Assembly: GCA_010093705.1 (NCBI GenBank)
Contig: MU006090.1
Span: 314,056-378,055 of the forward strand
DNA: 64,000 bases
Reading direction: 5' to 3'
Source: Patellaria atrata CBS 101060
Taxonomy: Eukaryota > Ascomycota > Dothideomycetes > Patellariales > Patellariaceae
Shown one piece after another: positions 20,981-32,875 of the stretch; the first letter of the stretch is position 1; the number at the start of each line of letters is the position of its first letter. Both the position numbers and the translations under genes were made by a program. The notes under the pieces are model-generated. The model was not told where the DNA came from and ran no database searches. It saw only the letters and a list, made by a program, of their open reading frames with translations.

Positions 20981-21371
20981 GATGATCGTAGATAGTGCAT
21001 TGTCGCTAATGAGGACAATTATGTGAAGGCTATTGCTGCGTCGAGAGGGTTGATACGGATAGTTGTTGATGCGGTGGAGTTGGAGAGAGGGTGATGTCGT
21101 GTGGTGCGTGGTGAAGGGAACGCTGGCGAAGGATTCTAGATGGAAGCATCCGGATAGGGAAAGATTGGCACAAGTGGCGTGAGGTGACTTTTGGGTGTGG
21201 CAGGGCGCTAGTGCGGGGAAATTTTGGCAGCGATATGTGGCTTAGCACGATTACACTTAAAGTCAAACAACCCAAACATCACGTCTCCTTGTCAATTGAC
21301 AGAAACAAGCGCGTCGACGTACCCATTTTCTCCTCTAAAAGTTCTCGTAAGTATGCGCAATCGAACGCAGA
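20981..21371 (+). promoter_or_regulatory. divergent promoter between Ups-like and SPC98 genes
   Basis: 391 bp between two start codons facing away from each other. No obvious TATA box; the part near 21050-21140 is G-rich. Nothing further can be read. Confidence 0.4.
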
Positions 21372-24347
21372 ATGTCCAAAACCACAGAGGAGCGGGTCGA
21401 GCACGCGCTTACGGCCCTACTTGAGCGACTTCTTCCCTCTTATCCAGACGATGAGGAAGAAGACGCGGACGAGAGATTCGATACCGCTTTCAGCTTTGCG
21501 CTAGAGTCTTTACGCAGGTAAGCATACGGTTCACCATACTTGACTCCTATTAAAAGCAGTTAGTGCTGGTGACCCGCCCATTGCATCGGACATAAATCAT
21601 GCCTCAGATCTAATCAACAAGAAATGTAAGGTAACTACCTGATTCGCCGAGACCGGGCTCTGATATAAGAACAGTCATTCGAGAGAACACGCCAGGGAAG
21701 GCTATTCGGTTCTCCAATCTTTATTCTAAACTTCTTACTCAGCCGGTGCTCAATCAAAAATGGGCTATGCTATATTTTCTTTACCAACTTTCTGATTCTG
21801 ATACCCCTCCCATTCTCACAGAGTCCGGCTCTGCCCTGCATGAGCGACTCCAAAGTCATCGTACGAATGGTGTGATACAACCTACGTCCTCGCCGGGCTT
21901 ATCTCCACAGCATTCCAACGAACGTCAGTTCATTGTGAATAGTCCTGCATTCAACGAAGCTTTTTCGAACGCTGGTCTACTGAAATTACCCAAAACAGAA
22001 GAAGAGAAGCGAGAAAAGGTCTTACCTCCTGAAAGACAGGAGAAACCGAGCGAAAGGAGAAATGGTGCTGTGATGAAGGAAGAGGATGTCGCTGCCCCAG
22101 AGTCACCCTTAGAACATGTATCTGGACCTATGAACCCCTCGGAACCGGCCCTTCTTAGAGATCTTCCATTTACCTTACAAGGATTGACATCTATCAATCT
22201 CGCCTTCACTGAAAAGTCTTCTCTTGTGTTCCCTACCACACTTCCCGTACCCCTGATCAGTCTTCTGCACACTTTGGTGGAACCAGCATTACTGTACCGG
22301 AATCTCTCACAATTCGTTGAATCGTCCGAAGGCGGCCTTGTGGGTCAGAGTTTTCGTTCAGCACTTGGCATTGAATTGCGAGCATATCTAGGACTTGTAG
22401 CGACTTTGGAGGGACAGATCAGAAGAGCACTGGCCATGTTGGATGATTCTCAACCTCGTCATGGTATTGGCAAAGCAGGGGTAACACTTAAACGCTGCGT
22501 CATCTGGACGCGAGATGCAACTATGGGACTCCGGCTTATGAGCGCAATGGTAGAAAACTCTAAGGGTATGGTCACTAGCTAACCCTCTCACACATAGCTA
22601 ACATTCCTTAGGGAAAAAGGGTGGTGAGCTCATTTCATTAATACATTCATTTTCTCTTTCACACGGCGACCCATTCGTGGGAGGTTTCGCGGAGCGACTC
22701 CTTTCCCACGTTACGAGACCTTTTTATGACATGCTACGACAATGGATTTATGATGGCGAACTCTCTGATCCGTACCAAGAATTCTTTGTTCTTGAACATC
22801 ACGAGCGGAACGATGATGAGATTACGAATGGAGAAAACCGAAAGGGCGGTGCGACCAGTGTGTGGGATGAGAAATACACCCTCAACAAGCGCATGGTGCC
22901 GTCTATAGTAACCGAGGAATTCTCAAATAAAGTCTTCCTTATTGGGAAAACGCTCAATTTCATCCGTCACAGTTGCGGTGATGCGGCATGGGTGGTATCC
23001 TATTCCAAGGAAGCATCTCGGGAGTTGCGCTACGGGGATACAGCAGCACTTGAACGATCCATCGGCGAGGCATACAAAACCACAATGGCGCGTCTGATCC
23101 ATCTAATGGCCGATAAGTTCAAACTCTTCGATCATCTACAGGCCCTAAAGAAGTATATCCTTCTCGGCGCCGGCGACTTCATTGCCGTCCTAATGGAGTC
23201 ACTATCTTCAAACCTGGACCGACCCGCCAACACCCAATACCGCCACACCCTGACCGCGCAACTCGAACACGCCGTCCGCAACTCAAACGCGCAATTCGAC
23301 TCCCCCGACGTCCTCCGTCGACTTGACTCCCGCATGCTCGAACTGTCGCACGGCGAAATCGGCTGGGACGTATTCACGCTCGAATATAAGATCGACGCGC
23401 CCGTCGATGTCATCGTCACCCCTTACGGCACAAAGCAGTACCTGAAAGTCTTCAACTTCCTCTGGCGCGTCAAGCGCGTCGAGTTCGAGCTCGGGAGCAC
23501 CTGGCGCCGCTGTATGACCGGCTGCCGCGGCGTCCTTGGGTCCGTCGAGGATAAGTTAGGCGCGGACTGGAAGCGCGTGAGAGGCGGCATCGCGGAGATG
23601 ATACATTTCGTGAACCAGCTGCAGTATTACATCCTCTTCGAGGTCATCGAGGCCAGTTGGTCTGATTTGCAAGCCGCGATGCGCAAGCCAGAATCCACCC
23701 TCGACGACCTGATATCCGCCCACGCGAAGTATCTCAACAGCATTACGCGTAAGGGCCTCCTTGGTGCCGGTGGCGCAGTGGACTTCACGAATCAGCTCCA
23801 CGAGCTGCTGAAGATTATGCTCGGCTACAAAGAGGCCGTCGATGGCCTCTACGGCGCCAGCGTCGCCGAATTCACCCGTCGCCAGGAACTCGCTGCAAGA
23901 GTGGAGAACCGCACCGCGAAGGGCGGGTGGGGCATCACGGAGCGGGACGACGAGAACAGCGACGCGGGCACGCCCCTCTCCCTCAAACCCTCAATTAAGG
24001 GCGGTAAAGGGAGAGGGTCCACCGATTCCCCGTTTCCTCTGTCCGCCGCCGCGTTGGGCTTCACCGAAGGTGGCGAGAGCGAGGATTTGCTGCTTCAGGG
24101 CCTGAGGACGAGACTGAGCGCGCTGAATGCAGATTTTAAGGCGAGGGTCAATGTGCTGTTGGGAGATTTATACCATCAGCCTGATGCGGATATGCGGTGG
24201 TTGGCGATGGTTATGAATTTCAATGATGTGTATCAGCCTGTGAGGAGGAAGAGGGGGGTGAAGGGAAGGGAGAGGGAGAGGGGGAGTGTGAGGGAGACGC
24301 CTGCGGTGGGTAAGGAGAGGGGTGAGGAGGCTGCGAAGGCTAAGTAA
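21372..24347 (+). CDS. SPC98: gamma-tubulin complex component 3 (Spc98/GCP3)
   Basis: There are four exons, 21372-21517, 21564-21625, 21675-22565 and 22612-24347. All three introns (about 46 to 49 nt) are GT-AG and phases join to a 944-residue protein, normal for GCP3. The N-terminus MSKTTEERVEHALTALLERL matches the GCP3 helical start. The Grip1 region has LLRDLPFTLQGL, then VEPALLYRNLSQFVES and GLVGQSFRSALGIELRAYLG, signatures of Spc98/GCP3 rather than GCP2. Grip2 follows (FVNQLQYYILFEVIEASW, FTNQLHELLKIMLGYKEAV). Role: with Spc97/GCP2 and gamma-tubulin it forms the complex that nucleates microtubules at spindle pole bodies. Odd feature: base composition rises sharply to GC-rich from about 23150 inside exon 4. 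The Arg/Glu-rich C-terminal tail is low-complexity. Confidence 0.92.
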
Positions 24348-24536
24348 AGTGGAGGTCACACAGACACCACTTTGGGGTTGTTAAGGGAATGTCGATGTGC
24401 AGATGAGACATGTGGTGTACATTGGATGATACCATATGTGCTGAATAGCTAAATTAGTATTGTTGACCATTTCCATAAAGTTTCTCTCCTCCCGCGCTAT
24501 TGTAACCAAGGGCAACTTAAATTGCCATATCATGCC

Positions 24537-26336
24537 TCAAATATCGCCCCAACCGGGATTTACCGGCGTAGTAATGGGTACCTTCAAGGGATACGTAGAC
24601 TCGTCATCCTTGTCATCTGAGCTCTCGCTGCTGGAGTCCGAATCCGATTCCGAAGAGCTACTTCCGCTTCCCGAAGAGCTCCCGGAAGAGCTGCTTTCCT
24701 CATCGCTGCTCTCACTATCCGATGACTCCGCAGGCGACGGAATAGACATATCGTTGTCGCTGCTATCGCTCTGCAGTGTCCGGCTCTTCCGGCTACGCTT
24801 CCGCTTCACGGGAGCCCCATTGCCCGGGCCGATCCCGTTTCGGACTCCGTTGCCGACGGCGACATCATCACCGAAGCTGATCTTCGTAGGCGCGATGGCG
24901 CTGCGACGGGGCTGAGTAAGAACGACACCATTGAAGGTCTCGGATGGAGGCAGAACCTGTTGTTCTCTCTCCAGATGGGGTTGGTGGTGTTGCTGAAGCG
25001 ATTTCTGCTCCGCAGGTACAGGATGCGGAACGGGTCCGAGTGCCTGCAAGATCATCTCGGCTCGTTGACGTTTATATACGCGTTCGTCTGCGTCCGAGTC
25101 TTGCTCTGCCGCGGCGTCCTGCTCCCGTCGGCGCTTTTTGGCGTTCTTGAGATGCTTGCGTAGCGCATCATCATGGGCGGCTTTCCGGGCGGCAGGGGTG
25201 TCCATAGTGGATTCGGAAGCACCGTCGATGACTTCTTGAGCAGTGACGCGGAGACGGGATTTTGCAGATTCGCCTCGGAGACCGGAGATATAAGCTTTAA
25301 GCGCGGGATCGTGGGAGTGCGGGATGAGCGAGATGTCGAAGAGATGTTTCAGAAGTTGGGATTGGTGGACCTTATGGAATTTCCAGGCTGAACGGTTGGT
25401 GTGGTATGTTTGAAGGTACTCAAGGTATGGCGGTATAGGGGTAGTTGTGAGTTTGTTGTCTACCTGAGAGTTGGTCTTATCGGGAGACTTCCCACTACAG
25501 GAAGGTGCGTCGGTATCTTCCTTCGACTCACCCTTCTTTGGCTTTTTCTTCTTTTTAGTTTCTTTCTCTGATGACTTGTCGTTTTTCAGAGACTCCCGGT
25601 AGGCCCAAAATTCCTCCCTCGTAAGGTTCTTCTGGTCACGGCCTTCTCCGAGATTCTCTTTGATCCAGTCGTCTAGAAGCTGCTGCGTTCGAGAACCATC
25701 CTCAGTCTTGACATCAGCCGTGAATGTTACGGATTTACGCCGTTTTGGAGTTGCTTCAGTAGGGTTCTCCTCTGCTATTGCTTGCGGCTGTTTCTGATTG
25801 GAGTCGTTTTGACCTTGATCCCGCTTTGATGAGATGGATTTAGAACTTGGACTACTGTTGACTACGGTATCGCCGTTGCTAGGATTAGTTGAGGCCCCCT
25901 TAGGCGTTTTAGTCTTCTTAGACCTCTTCCCGTTTGTAGATGGTTCATCATGGTTCTCTCGAACCTCAGTCAGCTGACATGATATTGGAGTGTTGACTCC
26001 AACGACACCATCGCCATTACTTCTTGAAGTTTGCGCTTCGTCTTCTTCATCTGAAAGTTTCCTTCTCTTCGAAGGCTTCTTAGGCGTATGAAACTCTTCT
26101 ACATGTACCTTGCTCTTCCGAGAAGCGGGTGCATCAGATGTGGCTGTGCTGGACTTCTCTTTCCCGAGAGATGCACCCGGGGCCGCACGATCATAATCAT
26201 TCTCTAGAGGTCTTTTCTTATTTCCCTTTCCAGATGCAGCGGCAATGCCGTTGGAAGCTTGACTGGGTTCATTGGCATTCTTTAATTTCAATCCCAAGCG
26301 CTTCCAGGCAGGCACATGGGGGGTATAGGTCGTCAT
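24537..26336 (-). CDS. nucleolar-type WKF-domain protein (C7orf50-like)
   Basis: Intronless. The frame can extend to 26414, but the likely start is the in-frame ATG at 26336 (MTTYTPHVPAWKRLGLKLKN), giving 599 residues; the upstream 26 residues do not look conserved. Central to the protein is a WKF domain: YLEYLQTYHTNRSAWKFHKV, QLLKHLFDISLIP, LKAYISGLRG, which is the signature region of human C7orf50 and its fungal relatives. The rest is Lys/Arg/Ser-rich with many nuclear localisation-like blocks (TPKRRKSVTFT, KKRRREQD). The C-terminus has a long acidic Ser/Asp/Glu tract like nucleolar chaperone-type tails. A role in ribosome biogenesis is inferred from the family and composition. Convergent with SPC98, divergent from the proteasome gene. 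Confidence 0.82.
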   Translation of the reverse strand: MTTYTPHVPAWKRLGLKLKNANEPSQASNGIAAASGKGNKKRPLENDYDRAAPGASLGKEKSSTATSDAPASRKSKVHVEEFHTPKKPSKRRKLSDEEDEAQTSRSNGDGVVGVNTPISCQLTEVRENHDEPSTNGKRSKKTKTPKGASTNPSNGDTVVNSSPSSKSISSKRDQGQNDSNQKQPQAIAEENPTEATPKRRKSVTFTADVKTEDGSRTQQLLDDWIKENLGEGRDQKNLTREEFWAYRESLKNDKSSEKETKKKKKPKKGESKEDTDAPSCSGKSPDKTNSQVDNKLTTTPIPPYLEYLQTYHTNRSAWKFHKVHQSQLLKHLFDISLIPHSHDPALKAYISGLRGESAKSRLRVTAQEVIDGASESTMDTPAARKAAHDDALRKHLKNAKKRRREQDAAAEQDSDADERVYKRQRAEMILQALGPVPHPVPAEQKSLQQHHQPHLEREQQVLPPSETFNGVVLTQPRRSAIAPTKISFGDDVAVGNGVRNGIGPGNGAPVKRKRSRKSRTLQSDSSDNDMSIPSPAESSDSESSDEESSSSGSSSGSGSSSSESDSDSSSESSDDKDDESTYPLKVPITTPVNPGWGDI

Positions 26337-26741
26337 CTGGCCGAGGCAAGTTGGTAAACAAGATACTTTTAGATCGGATAGATCCGTATTTAAATGGATC
26401 ACATACGAGATCAATTGCTCTAACGGGAATGCCGCAAGGCAGATTCGTCAATCAGCTGTATGATACATTCGCATCGCATGAAAAGTGCAAAGAGAAGTTG
26501 AAATCCAGATGGATAAAATTTCTCTCATTGGTCGGATTGGTGACCGTGCGTTACGCTCGGCGATTCGCGAACTCCGAAGTTGAAGTTGATGCTTTGCTGC
26601 GTTTCAAGGCTTCAGCAACACGCGCAACACCCAGAAGACCATCACGAATCAAGCATAAACCCTCACGACGCCGCACTTGTACGTCGTTCACCCCAAACTC
26701 TACGCCGATAGACAGCTACATCTTTAAGATATAAGTTCACC
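26337..26741 (+). promoter_or_regulatory. divergent promoter between WKF-protein and proteasome alpha1 genes
   Basis: 405 bp between the two ATGs. No TATA box recognised. The candidate proteasome-box sequence of yeasts (GGTGGCAAA) was not seen in either orientation. Confidence 0.35.
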
Positions 26742-28008
26742 ATGTCCGGTATGTTCACAGTCGATCCTGTACCTCAGAAGCTGAAGAGCTGTTGATCTGT
26801 TTGCGAAGCTCAAAGAGCTATCAAGCTAATCATGCTCCAGGAAGCGCAGGATATGACAGACATATCACAATCTTCTCCGATCAAGGTCGTCTATATCAAG
26901 TCGGTCCGTACTCCCATCTTTTGCCTCCCATAATGCCCCCATGTTCCTCATACCGATGTTGTGGTGCTGTCTCCACTGAGCAAGTGAACCGACGGCCATA
27001 CATTCCCTCCTCTCACGGTCATCTACGAATAAGCAAACATTTCATCTAGTGATTATACTCTGCGCACAAGACATAGTGGATCTTTTTTGAAGCTCCACCC
27101 TCCGTCGTTGATTTCGACTCCATTTCGATATCATTTTTCTAGAGGGGAATAAGTAGCTGATATAATCATCTACGTTTAGAATATGCTTTTAAGGCAATTA
27201 CGGCGGCCAATATTACATCTGTGGGAGTACGAGGCAAAAACTGTGCCGTGGTCTTGTCCCAAAAGAAGGTTCCCGTCAGTACTCACATCGCACTACACCG
27301 ACTCTTGCTCCCAACTTACTAAATATGTCATACAGGACAAGCTCATTGACCCTAGCTCAGTTTCTTACGTCTATAAGCTCTCTCCATCAGTTGGTTGCGT
27401 GATGACCGGATCAATAGCGGATGCACGAGCTTCCGTTAACAGGGCCCGGGGTGAGGCTGCTGAATTCAGGTACAAGTTCGGATATGAGATGCCTTGTGAT
27501 GTATTGGCAAAGAGATTGGCCAATATATCACAGGTGTACACGCAGAGAGTAAGCAGACCAACCCTTATCGGACATGTAGATATTTGGGTCCATGATGCTA
27601 TGACGCTAACACGAGCTCCAGGCATATATGCGTCCCTTGGGTGTGGCGACAACCTTGATCTCGGTCGATTCCGAATATGGACCCCAATTGTATAAGTGCG
27701 ACCCTGCTGGTTATTACGTGGGATACAAGGCAACCGCGTCTGGTCCGAAGACCCAAGAGGCATTGAATTTCCTGGAAAAGAAATTAAAGAACAAGGAGCA
27801 CGCGGAAGGAACATGGGAGGATGTTGTGGAACTCGGAATCACTACACTGAGTACCGTTCTGAGTGTTGATTTTAAGAAGGGCGAATTGGAAGTCGGGATT
27901 GTAGGTGGCCCGCGAGCTGATGGCAAGGAAGGAACGGATCCGGAATTCAGAGCACTTACAGAAGAAGAGATCGACGAACGTCTGCAAGCCATCGCCGACA
28001 AGGACTGA
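26742..28008 (+). CDS. SCL1: 20S proteasome subunit alpha1 (Scl1/PSMA6)
   Basis: There are five exons, 26742-26748 (7 nt), 26841-26903, 27180-27274, 27336-27548 and 27622-28008; the product has 254 residues. The proteasome alpha signature is clear: [67 protein letters not shown], and [12 protein letters not shown]. The YDRHITIFS start identifies alpha6 (mammalian PSMA6)/yeast alpha1. It is one of the seven structural alpha subunits forming the outer ring of the 20S core; it has no catalytic Thr. The first exon is just ATG TCC G, so the start codon cannot be found without splicing. Length and C-terminal acidic tail ([14 protein letters not shown]) fit the family. Confidence 0.93.
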
Positions 28009-29481
28009 GGGTGATGATTTGTCGCTCCTGGGAGTACATGATGCGGATCACGATAAGCTTTCCCCGGCTAGTCGATGGTAATGCATCAGACGAGATTTTG
28101 TATCACCTTCGGCGCTGGACAAGGATCAAGTTCGGTTGACAGTTCGACAGAAGCTAGCATTTAGTAGAGGATAAACGGTTCAGCATGGCATTTCAGCCCC
28201 CGTTTATGGAGAGCGAATGGAGATGGTAGCAGAAGTGATTGAATGTGGAGTGTATGTATCACTAGCCCTCCAAAATATCTTCAAACATGCGTCCCAGCCG
28301 TTGCATCATTACTCAGTACAGCCAGCCAAAATATCTCGCGTACCTGCGTACCTGCATCTTTGTTTCTTGGAGTTTCCCGACAATAGTAGCGCTTTCAGCG
28401 TCTCACTGGGAGGAGAATTTGCAGCCGCACCAACGCACAGCCCTATCGTGTGCTCGGTTCAGGAGTGCGCTGGCCCACACCCGGTCCTGCTGGCTTTCCC
28501 CCCCCCCCTCCCCAGAACCTAGGGTCGATCTAAGCATCGCACAAGATCTCTAACCTTCCAGTCGGATTGTGGAGTTTCGAGTGGATTTAGGGATACAAAT
28601 GTTGCTTTGGGGTTCAGCAGGCGCACGCGACGCCATCGTACTAATTCCCGTCTATTCAATCATTAACTTATTCGCCTTCCCTCCAATCCCATTTCGCCGG
28701 TGAATTCTTTACCTGACAGTTCTTACCGAACCCTGGTGGTCTTGGCTTTGAAATTACCGCAACGGGAATGGTCCGGTCCGAAATTGGCGTTGTGGCGTTC
28801 CTTCGCGAAGCTGAAATGATAGCTCGTCTCAGTCGCTCTGAGCTGCCACTCAGTCCACTCTCATCACTCTTCCAGGCACCACCGGTCACTGGTCAACTCG
28901 AAGAGAGCGGAGGAAACTATTCCTAGGCCACCCTAAGCCCCGTACCTGAGGCTCACAAGCTCGTGACATTGGTTATACTTGCGGATATCCAGCTTTCTAC
29001 TCCCAAACACTATTTACGCTGCTCATAGTACAATCTAACCCCGTAACTATCCATCCCGCTCATCCCAGTGGAGCCGCTCCAGTTACTGAATTCAAGTCCC
29101 ATGAAAGAGTCTTGATTTTACTGTCCCTTGCGATGCTGAATCGTTCGCCACAGCTGGAATGTGGACACACAACCGTTACTCGCAGCAATGTGGCTGAAGA
29201 TACTGCCCTGAACTATGGTTCATTGCTGATAGATACACTTATTGATATGGGAATATCGTCTCTCTGTATACTGTCGACATCGCTTATAAAATGTGGAAGC
29301 TATCTCTCGTTGAGATGAGAGATATTGCAATCAAACAATCCCGTCCATTCACTTCTGCATTTTCGCCTTTCCCTTACGAGCCTCTTCCCTGCTTTTGTAT
29401 CTCTCTCGCTACAAATTCCTTCCTTCAGTTCCCCCTCCTTATCACTAGTGACCCAACTAATTTACTATACTCACCAATACA
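28009..29481 (+). other. intergenic, nothing clear
   Basis: 1.5 kb without a supported gene. A poly-C stretch interrupted by one T lies near 28500-28512. Small frames on both strands show no family resemblance. Confidence 0.5.
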
Positions 29482-30325
29482 ATGAGTGACGGACGTAAGT
29501 TCAGGAAAACCCTTTCCACATGACTATATCTATCAGATACGGTCCTTTGCTATGGCAGCCATGCTAAGATGTCTCCGGAACCAGTCAACGAGGCCCGCGC
29601 TATGCGCGTTGCAGAGATTATCTCTGACTTCAGGAACCTACAGCATTACATTGCTCAGATCAATGCGTCCCCTTCTGCGGAAGAATACTATCTGGAAGGC
29701 TACGCTCTCCTCCGACAGTGTGCGGTTGAAGCGCAGTCTGTTCTTGCACAACCCTTTTCCGCTTCTGCAGCATCTCCCAGAGGTGACTCTGAGATGGAAA
29801 AGCAGCAACTGAGATCGTAAGAGTCCCTTTCTTCTTTTCAGAGACTTCTCTTTCTTCGTCCAACCTCCTGAAACCGGAAGGTTGAGGCTCTGACGTGGCA
29901 TGGGAGACTGACCAAACTTTACAAATCAGCATTCTCTACGATGCCGCAGTACGACGATTTCAAAGTCATCGAACCTATCTACGTGCAACTGCCGCGATGC
30001 GCTGGATCAACTCCAGGAACGGTGTGTTGAGGGGTCAAAAGCCGCATGCCGGCCACACTGCAGCCTTACAACAGGTCGATAGTACACTGCGAGCGGTATG
30101 TTATCTCATTTCATCTCCCCATCCTCAATATTGTGTAGAATGCTTCTGTAAACGATGCTTTCAACCTCCTATTCCGCTTGTGCTGATGAACTTGGCCTGT
30201 AGGAGCTCGCAAGCATTACGGACCAGGCTGTTGAGTACGCTCTTCGCACACAGGATGCAGGCGAAGGCAAATGGCTCGATGAGGATCCGTCGCTCGCACA
30301 TATTGTACAGATGCTACGTCGATGA
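29482..30325 (+). CDS. unrecognised helical protein, four-exon model
   Basis: Proposed exons are 29482-29494 (13 nt, MSDG), 29537-29816, 29930-30095 and 30203-30325. Phases join to a 193-residue product. The body reads as helical, charged sequence: RAMRVAEIISDFRNLQHYIAQ, EEYYLEGYALLRQCAVEAQ, YDAAVRRFQSHRTYLRATAA, ELASITDQAVEYALRTQ, and ends HIVQMLRR. A second phase-consistent ending exists: a splice from 30317 to 30433 would replace the last residues by a Pro/Ser-rich tail ending at 30611. I recognise no family. It could start instead at the ATG at 29569 (MSPEPVNEARA). The coding nature is supported by four frames that connect through good GT-AG signals, not by homology. Confidence 0.55.
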
Positions 30326-31743
30326 ACGATACCTGAAGTCAATAATCTAAGCTCGCGCTACTGGCTAGCCTTCCACACGACTCAGGTACTCCGCAGTGTG
30401 CCTTCCTTGTTTGGCTTCAACACTACTTTTAGTTCCTCTTCAACTACCGCAGCCAGCTATAACTTCATCCGCAGCATATCCAGCGCCTTCGTCAGCTTTC
30501 TCGGTACCGGTCTTTTTCGATCATTCTACTCCTGTTTCATCTTTTGTTCTATTCCAACAGAGTCTTTCCTTTCAAAGTCCTGGCGACATACCCCCCTTCT
30601 ATGGTGCTTGAGCAACCATCACCATTAGAAGACAGCATTCTTATTAGCATTTCTAGGCGTTCATTTGGGTTGGCAATACTGGTTTCCCCTTGGAACGAGC
30701 AAGCCGTAATCGGCACGGATTGGATATCAAATAATGCGGAATACGCATATGTGGGAAAAGTTAGGATGGAATTCTATATCACTCGTTGTAATCTTCAGTT
30801 GGGTTGAGCGGCTCACACCTATAAACACTTCCAACAATCGTTATACCCTTAAAACACACCTCTTCAGTCCGTTCTAGACAAAGTTACAATTGACAGTGCT
30901 ATAGACTTTTATCACCAGCGTTTTTTGTCTTTTAACACAGCAAATAATGTCTAAAACTCCAACAATCATTCTTATAATATTCGACCAGTTAGGGAAAACT
31001 AGACGTAGAAACGTTGATCATTCACCTCTATTACCCGAATACCGTACACCAAATACGACTCAAGGTCTACCTTTATAGGCATGATAATCAGAATATACTA
31101 TATTTTTAATACGAGAAGGGGCTCTCGCTTGCATCTAGTTTACCCCTGTGTCAATCCTCAGCCGCACGCTGTATAGTTTTACTACAATAAAAATACAGTC
31201 AGCGAAGCGACCGTATTTCACACGAATACTGCCACACATTATCTCCGATACTCGGTTCCATGTCTCAATGTCGATCTCAAGCGCTGGAATCTGTCCATCA
31301 ACAATAGGCCCGTCGACTAGGGGTAGCTCCTACTTGTTACGGTGTCGGGGTTTACGAGCCAGCTCACTTAGCATCTCTGCTGTGTGATTATCTTGATAAA
31401 GGTAGTAGGATCAAGTCTTTACAATTATATTTGGCTTGTATAACCATTTTCTCTCCGTAAGGAATTATAGGGATCTCATTTGTTGTATCAATGAGCCTTC
31501 AACGCCGAATATACGGACTAGAACGAGAGTACGTACGACAAGAAGTGCAAAGATGACAAGAACCCATCTTATACTCTCCCGTCCTCCAGATATAACCCTA
31601 GTTACTAATTAGGGACGACAAGAGCGCATCAGCTCCATAACTGCGAGCGGGACTCCCCAAAGGTACTATACTATATTATACCACCCAGCGCATCACAATC
31701 CAAGAGAGCGAGCTACACATCACCAAACCCTACACAACGCTAT

Positions 31744-31827
31744 GATCTCCTCGCGAGCACCAACACCAGCAGAACCAGCAGAATCTCCTATAAAACCGTT
31801 GTATCTTAACTCCATCACGAGGAGATC
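31744..31827 (+). repeat. perfect 10-bp inverted repeat, 64-nt spacer
   Basis: GATCTCCTCG at 31744-31753 is mirrored by CGAGGAGATC at 31818-31827. The spacer contains CACCAACACCAGCAGAACC-type CA-rich sequence. It could be a stem-loop or chance. Confidence 0.35.
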
Positions 31828-31945
31828 ACCAGGATACTTGGGACGTATATGATCTCTTCACTATCATAAGTAGCAGGAACTTTCTTACTCTTTAAGGACC
31901 GGGGTATTTCCATTCGTATATACCATCTAGTTAATCCGTCAACTT

Positions 31946-31991
31946 CCCCCCCCCCCCCCCCCCCCCCCCCACAAAAAAAAAAAAAAAAAAA
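31946..31991 (+). repeat. homopolymer block C25-A-C-A19
   Basis: 25 consecutive C residues, then A, C and 19 A residues. The exact lengths are unreliable in most sequencing methods. Such a junction is unusual between fungal genes. Confidence 0.85.
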
Positions 31992-32875
31992 GGTCGTCTC
32001 TCACTTACTAAACACATGTAGCCAACAGACACCGCATATCCAACCCACCACAGAGAACTCTGAACGCGTCTATCTCAGGTCCGCAAACCGATAGAGAGAC
32101 GTGCATATCTAGACACTGACCACGCTACGACAAAAATAAACGGTACCAGGGAGGCTACAACGGACCATAGATATATTCTTCACGAACGATCCAAAGTTCT
32201 CCATCGGTCTCCCTCCCCACTCGCGTCCCGTCTTTTTCGTGATATCGGGGCTGATACCAGAGACGGGAGATGGGAACGGTTATCGCAGTCACGGAAAGGG
32301 GTGATGTCAGAGATCGAGATATCGTAGGTATAAGTGTATAGTGTGTAAGCAAGGTAGTTTAGCAGCGCTATGGGGGGGATGAGGGGTAGAAAACGGAACC
32401 GGGTATAGCGATCGCGAGCGGATGGGTTTCTTGGGTTCGCGTGGTTGTCGTAGTTGAGGGGGGATTGTTTATGTTACTGGACTGTACGCTCGCTGCCAAA
32501 ATGCGCGATATATCCGACTTCCGAACAAGAAAGCTGGAAACGTACGGTTGCCACAAAGGGGTTAACACCACAGCTACGGTAACGTAGGATCAACAGTCTC
32601 GGTAGTTATCCAGCAAGGATATTTGATTCGAGGCAAACCAAACCTCATGGAGATATAGAAGTAAAGCCAATCATTGAACTGTGATATATTCTCTCAACCC
32701 GAGATCATATACAAAGCGCCTGCCCACCTATTCAGCAGGCCTAAGACGCCTCCAACGCCGCACAAGAAAGTGCCATTATGCCCTACGCCAGCAAACAATA
32801 GACAAGAAAATAGAACCAGGTATTCGAGGTATACATGAACACAAAACGGGTTGACGCAGCAGCCCAACTCACGAC

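Larger units (their letters stand above)
30326..32875 (+). other. intergenic with homopolymer block and short inverted repeat
   Basis: No gene supported beyond a possible Pro/Ser-rich 3' exon at 30433-30611 of the preceding gene. It contains a perfect 10-bp inverted repeat (31744-31753 and 31818-31827) and an unusual C-then-A homopolymer block at 31946-31991. Confidence 0.5.

Noticed and set aside
24537-24915. Plus-strand Ser/Leu/Glu-rich frame opposite the WKF gene
   Set aside because: Antisense shadow of the acidic Ser/Asp/Glu tail of the minus-strand gene.
24537-26414. Upstream start of the WKF protein at 26414
   Set aside because: The extra 26 residues are not conserved-looking and the ATG at 26336 starts the basic N-terminus expected.
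31744-31827. Inverted repeat as ends of a small DNA transposon
   Set aside because: Only 10 bp, 64-nt spacer, no flanking duplication noticed; kept only as a repeat.
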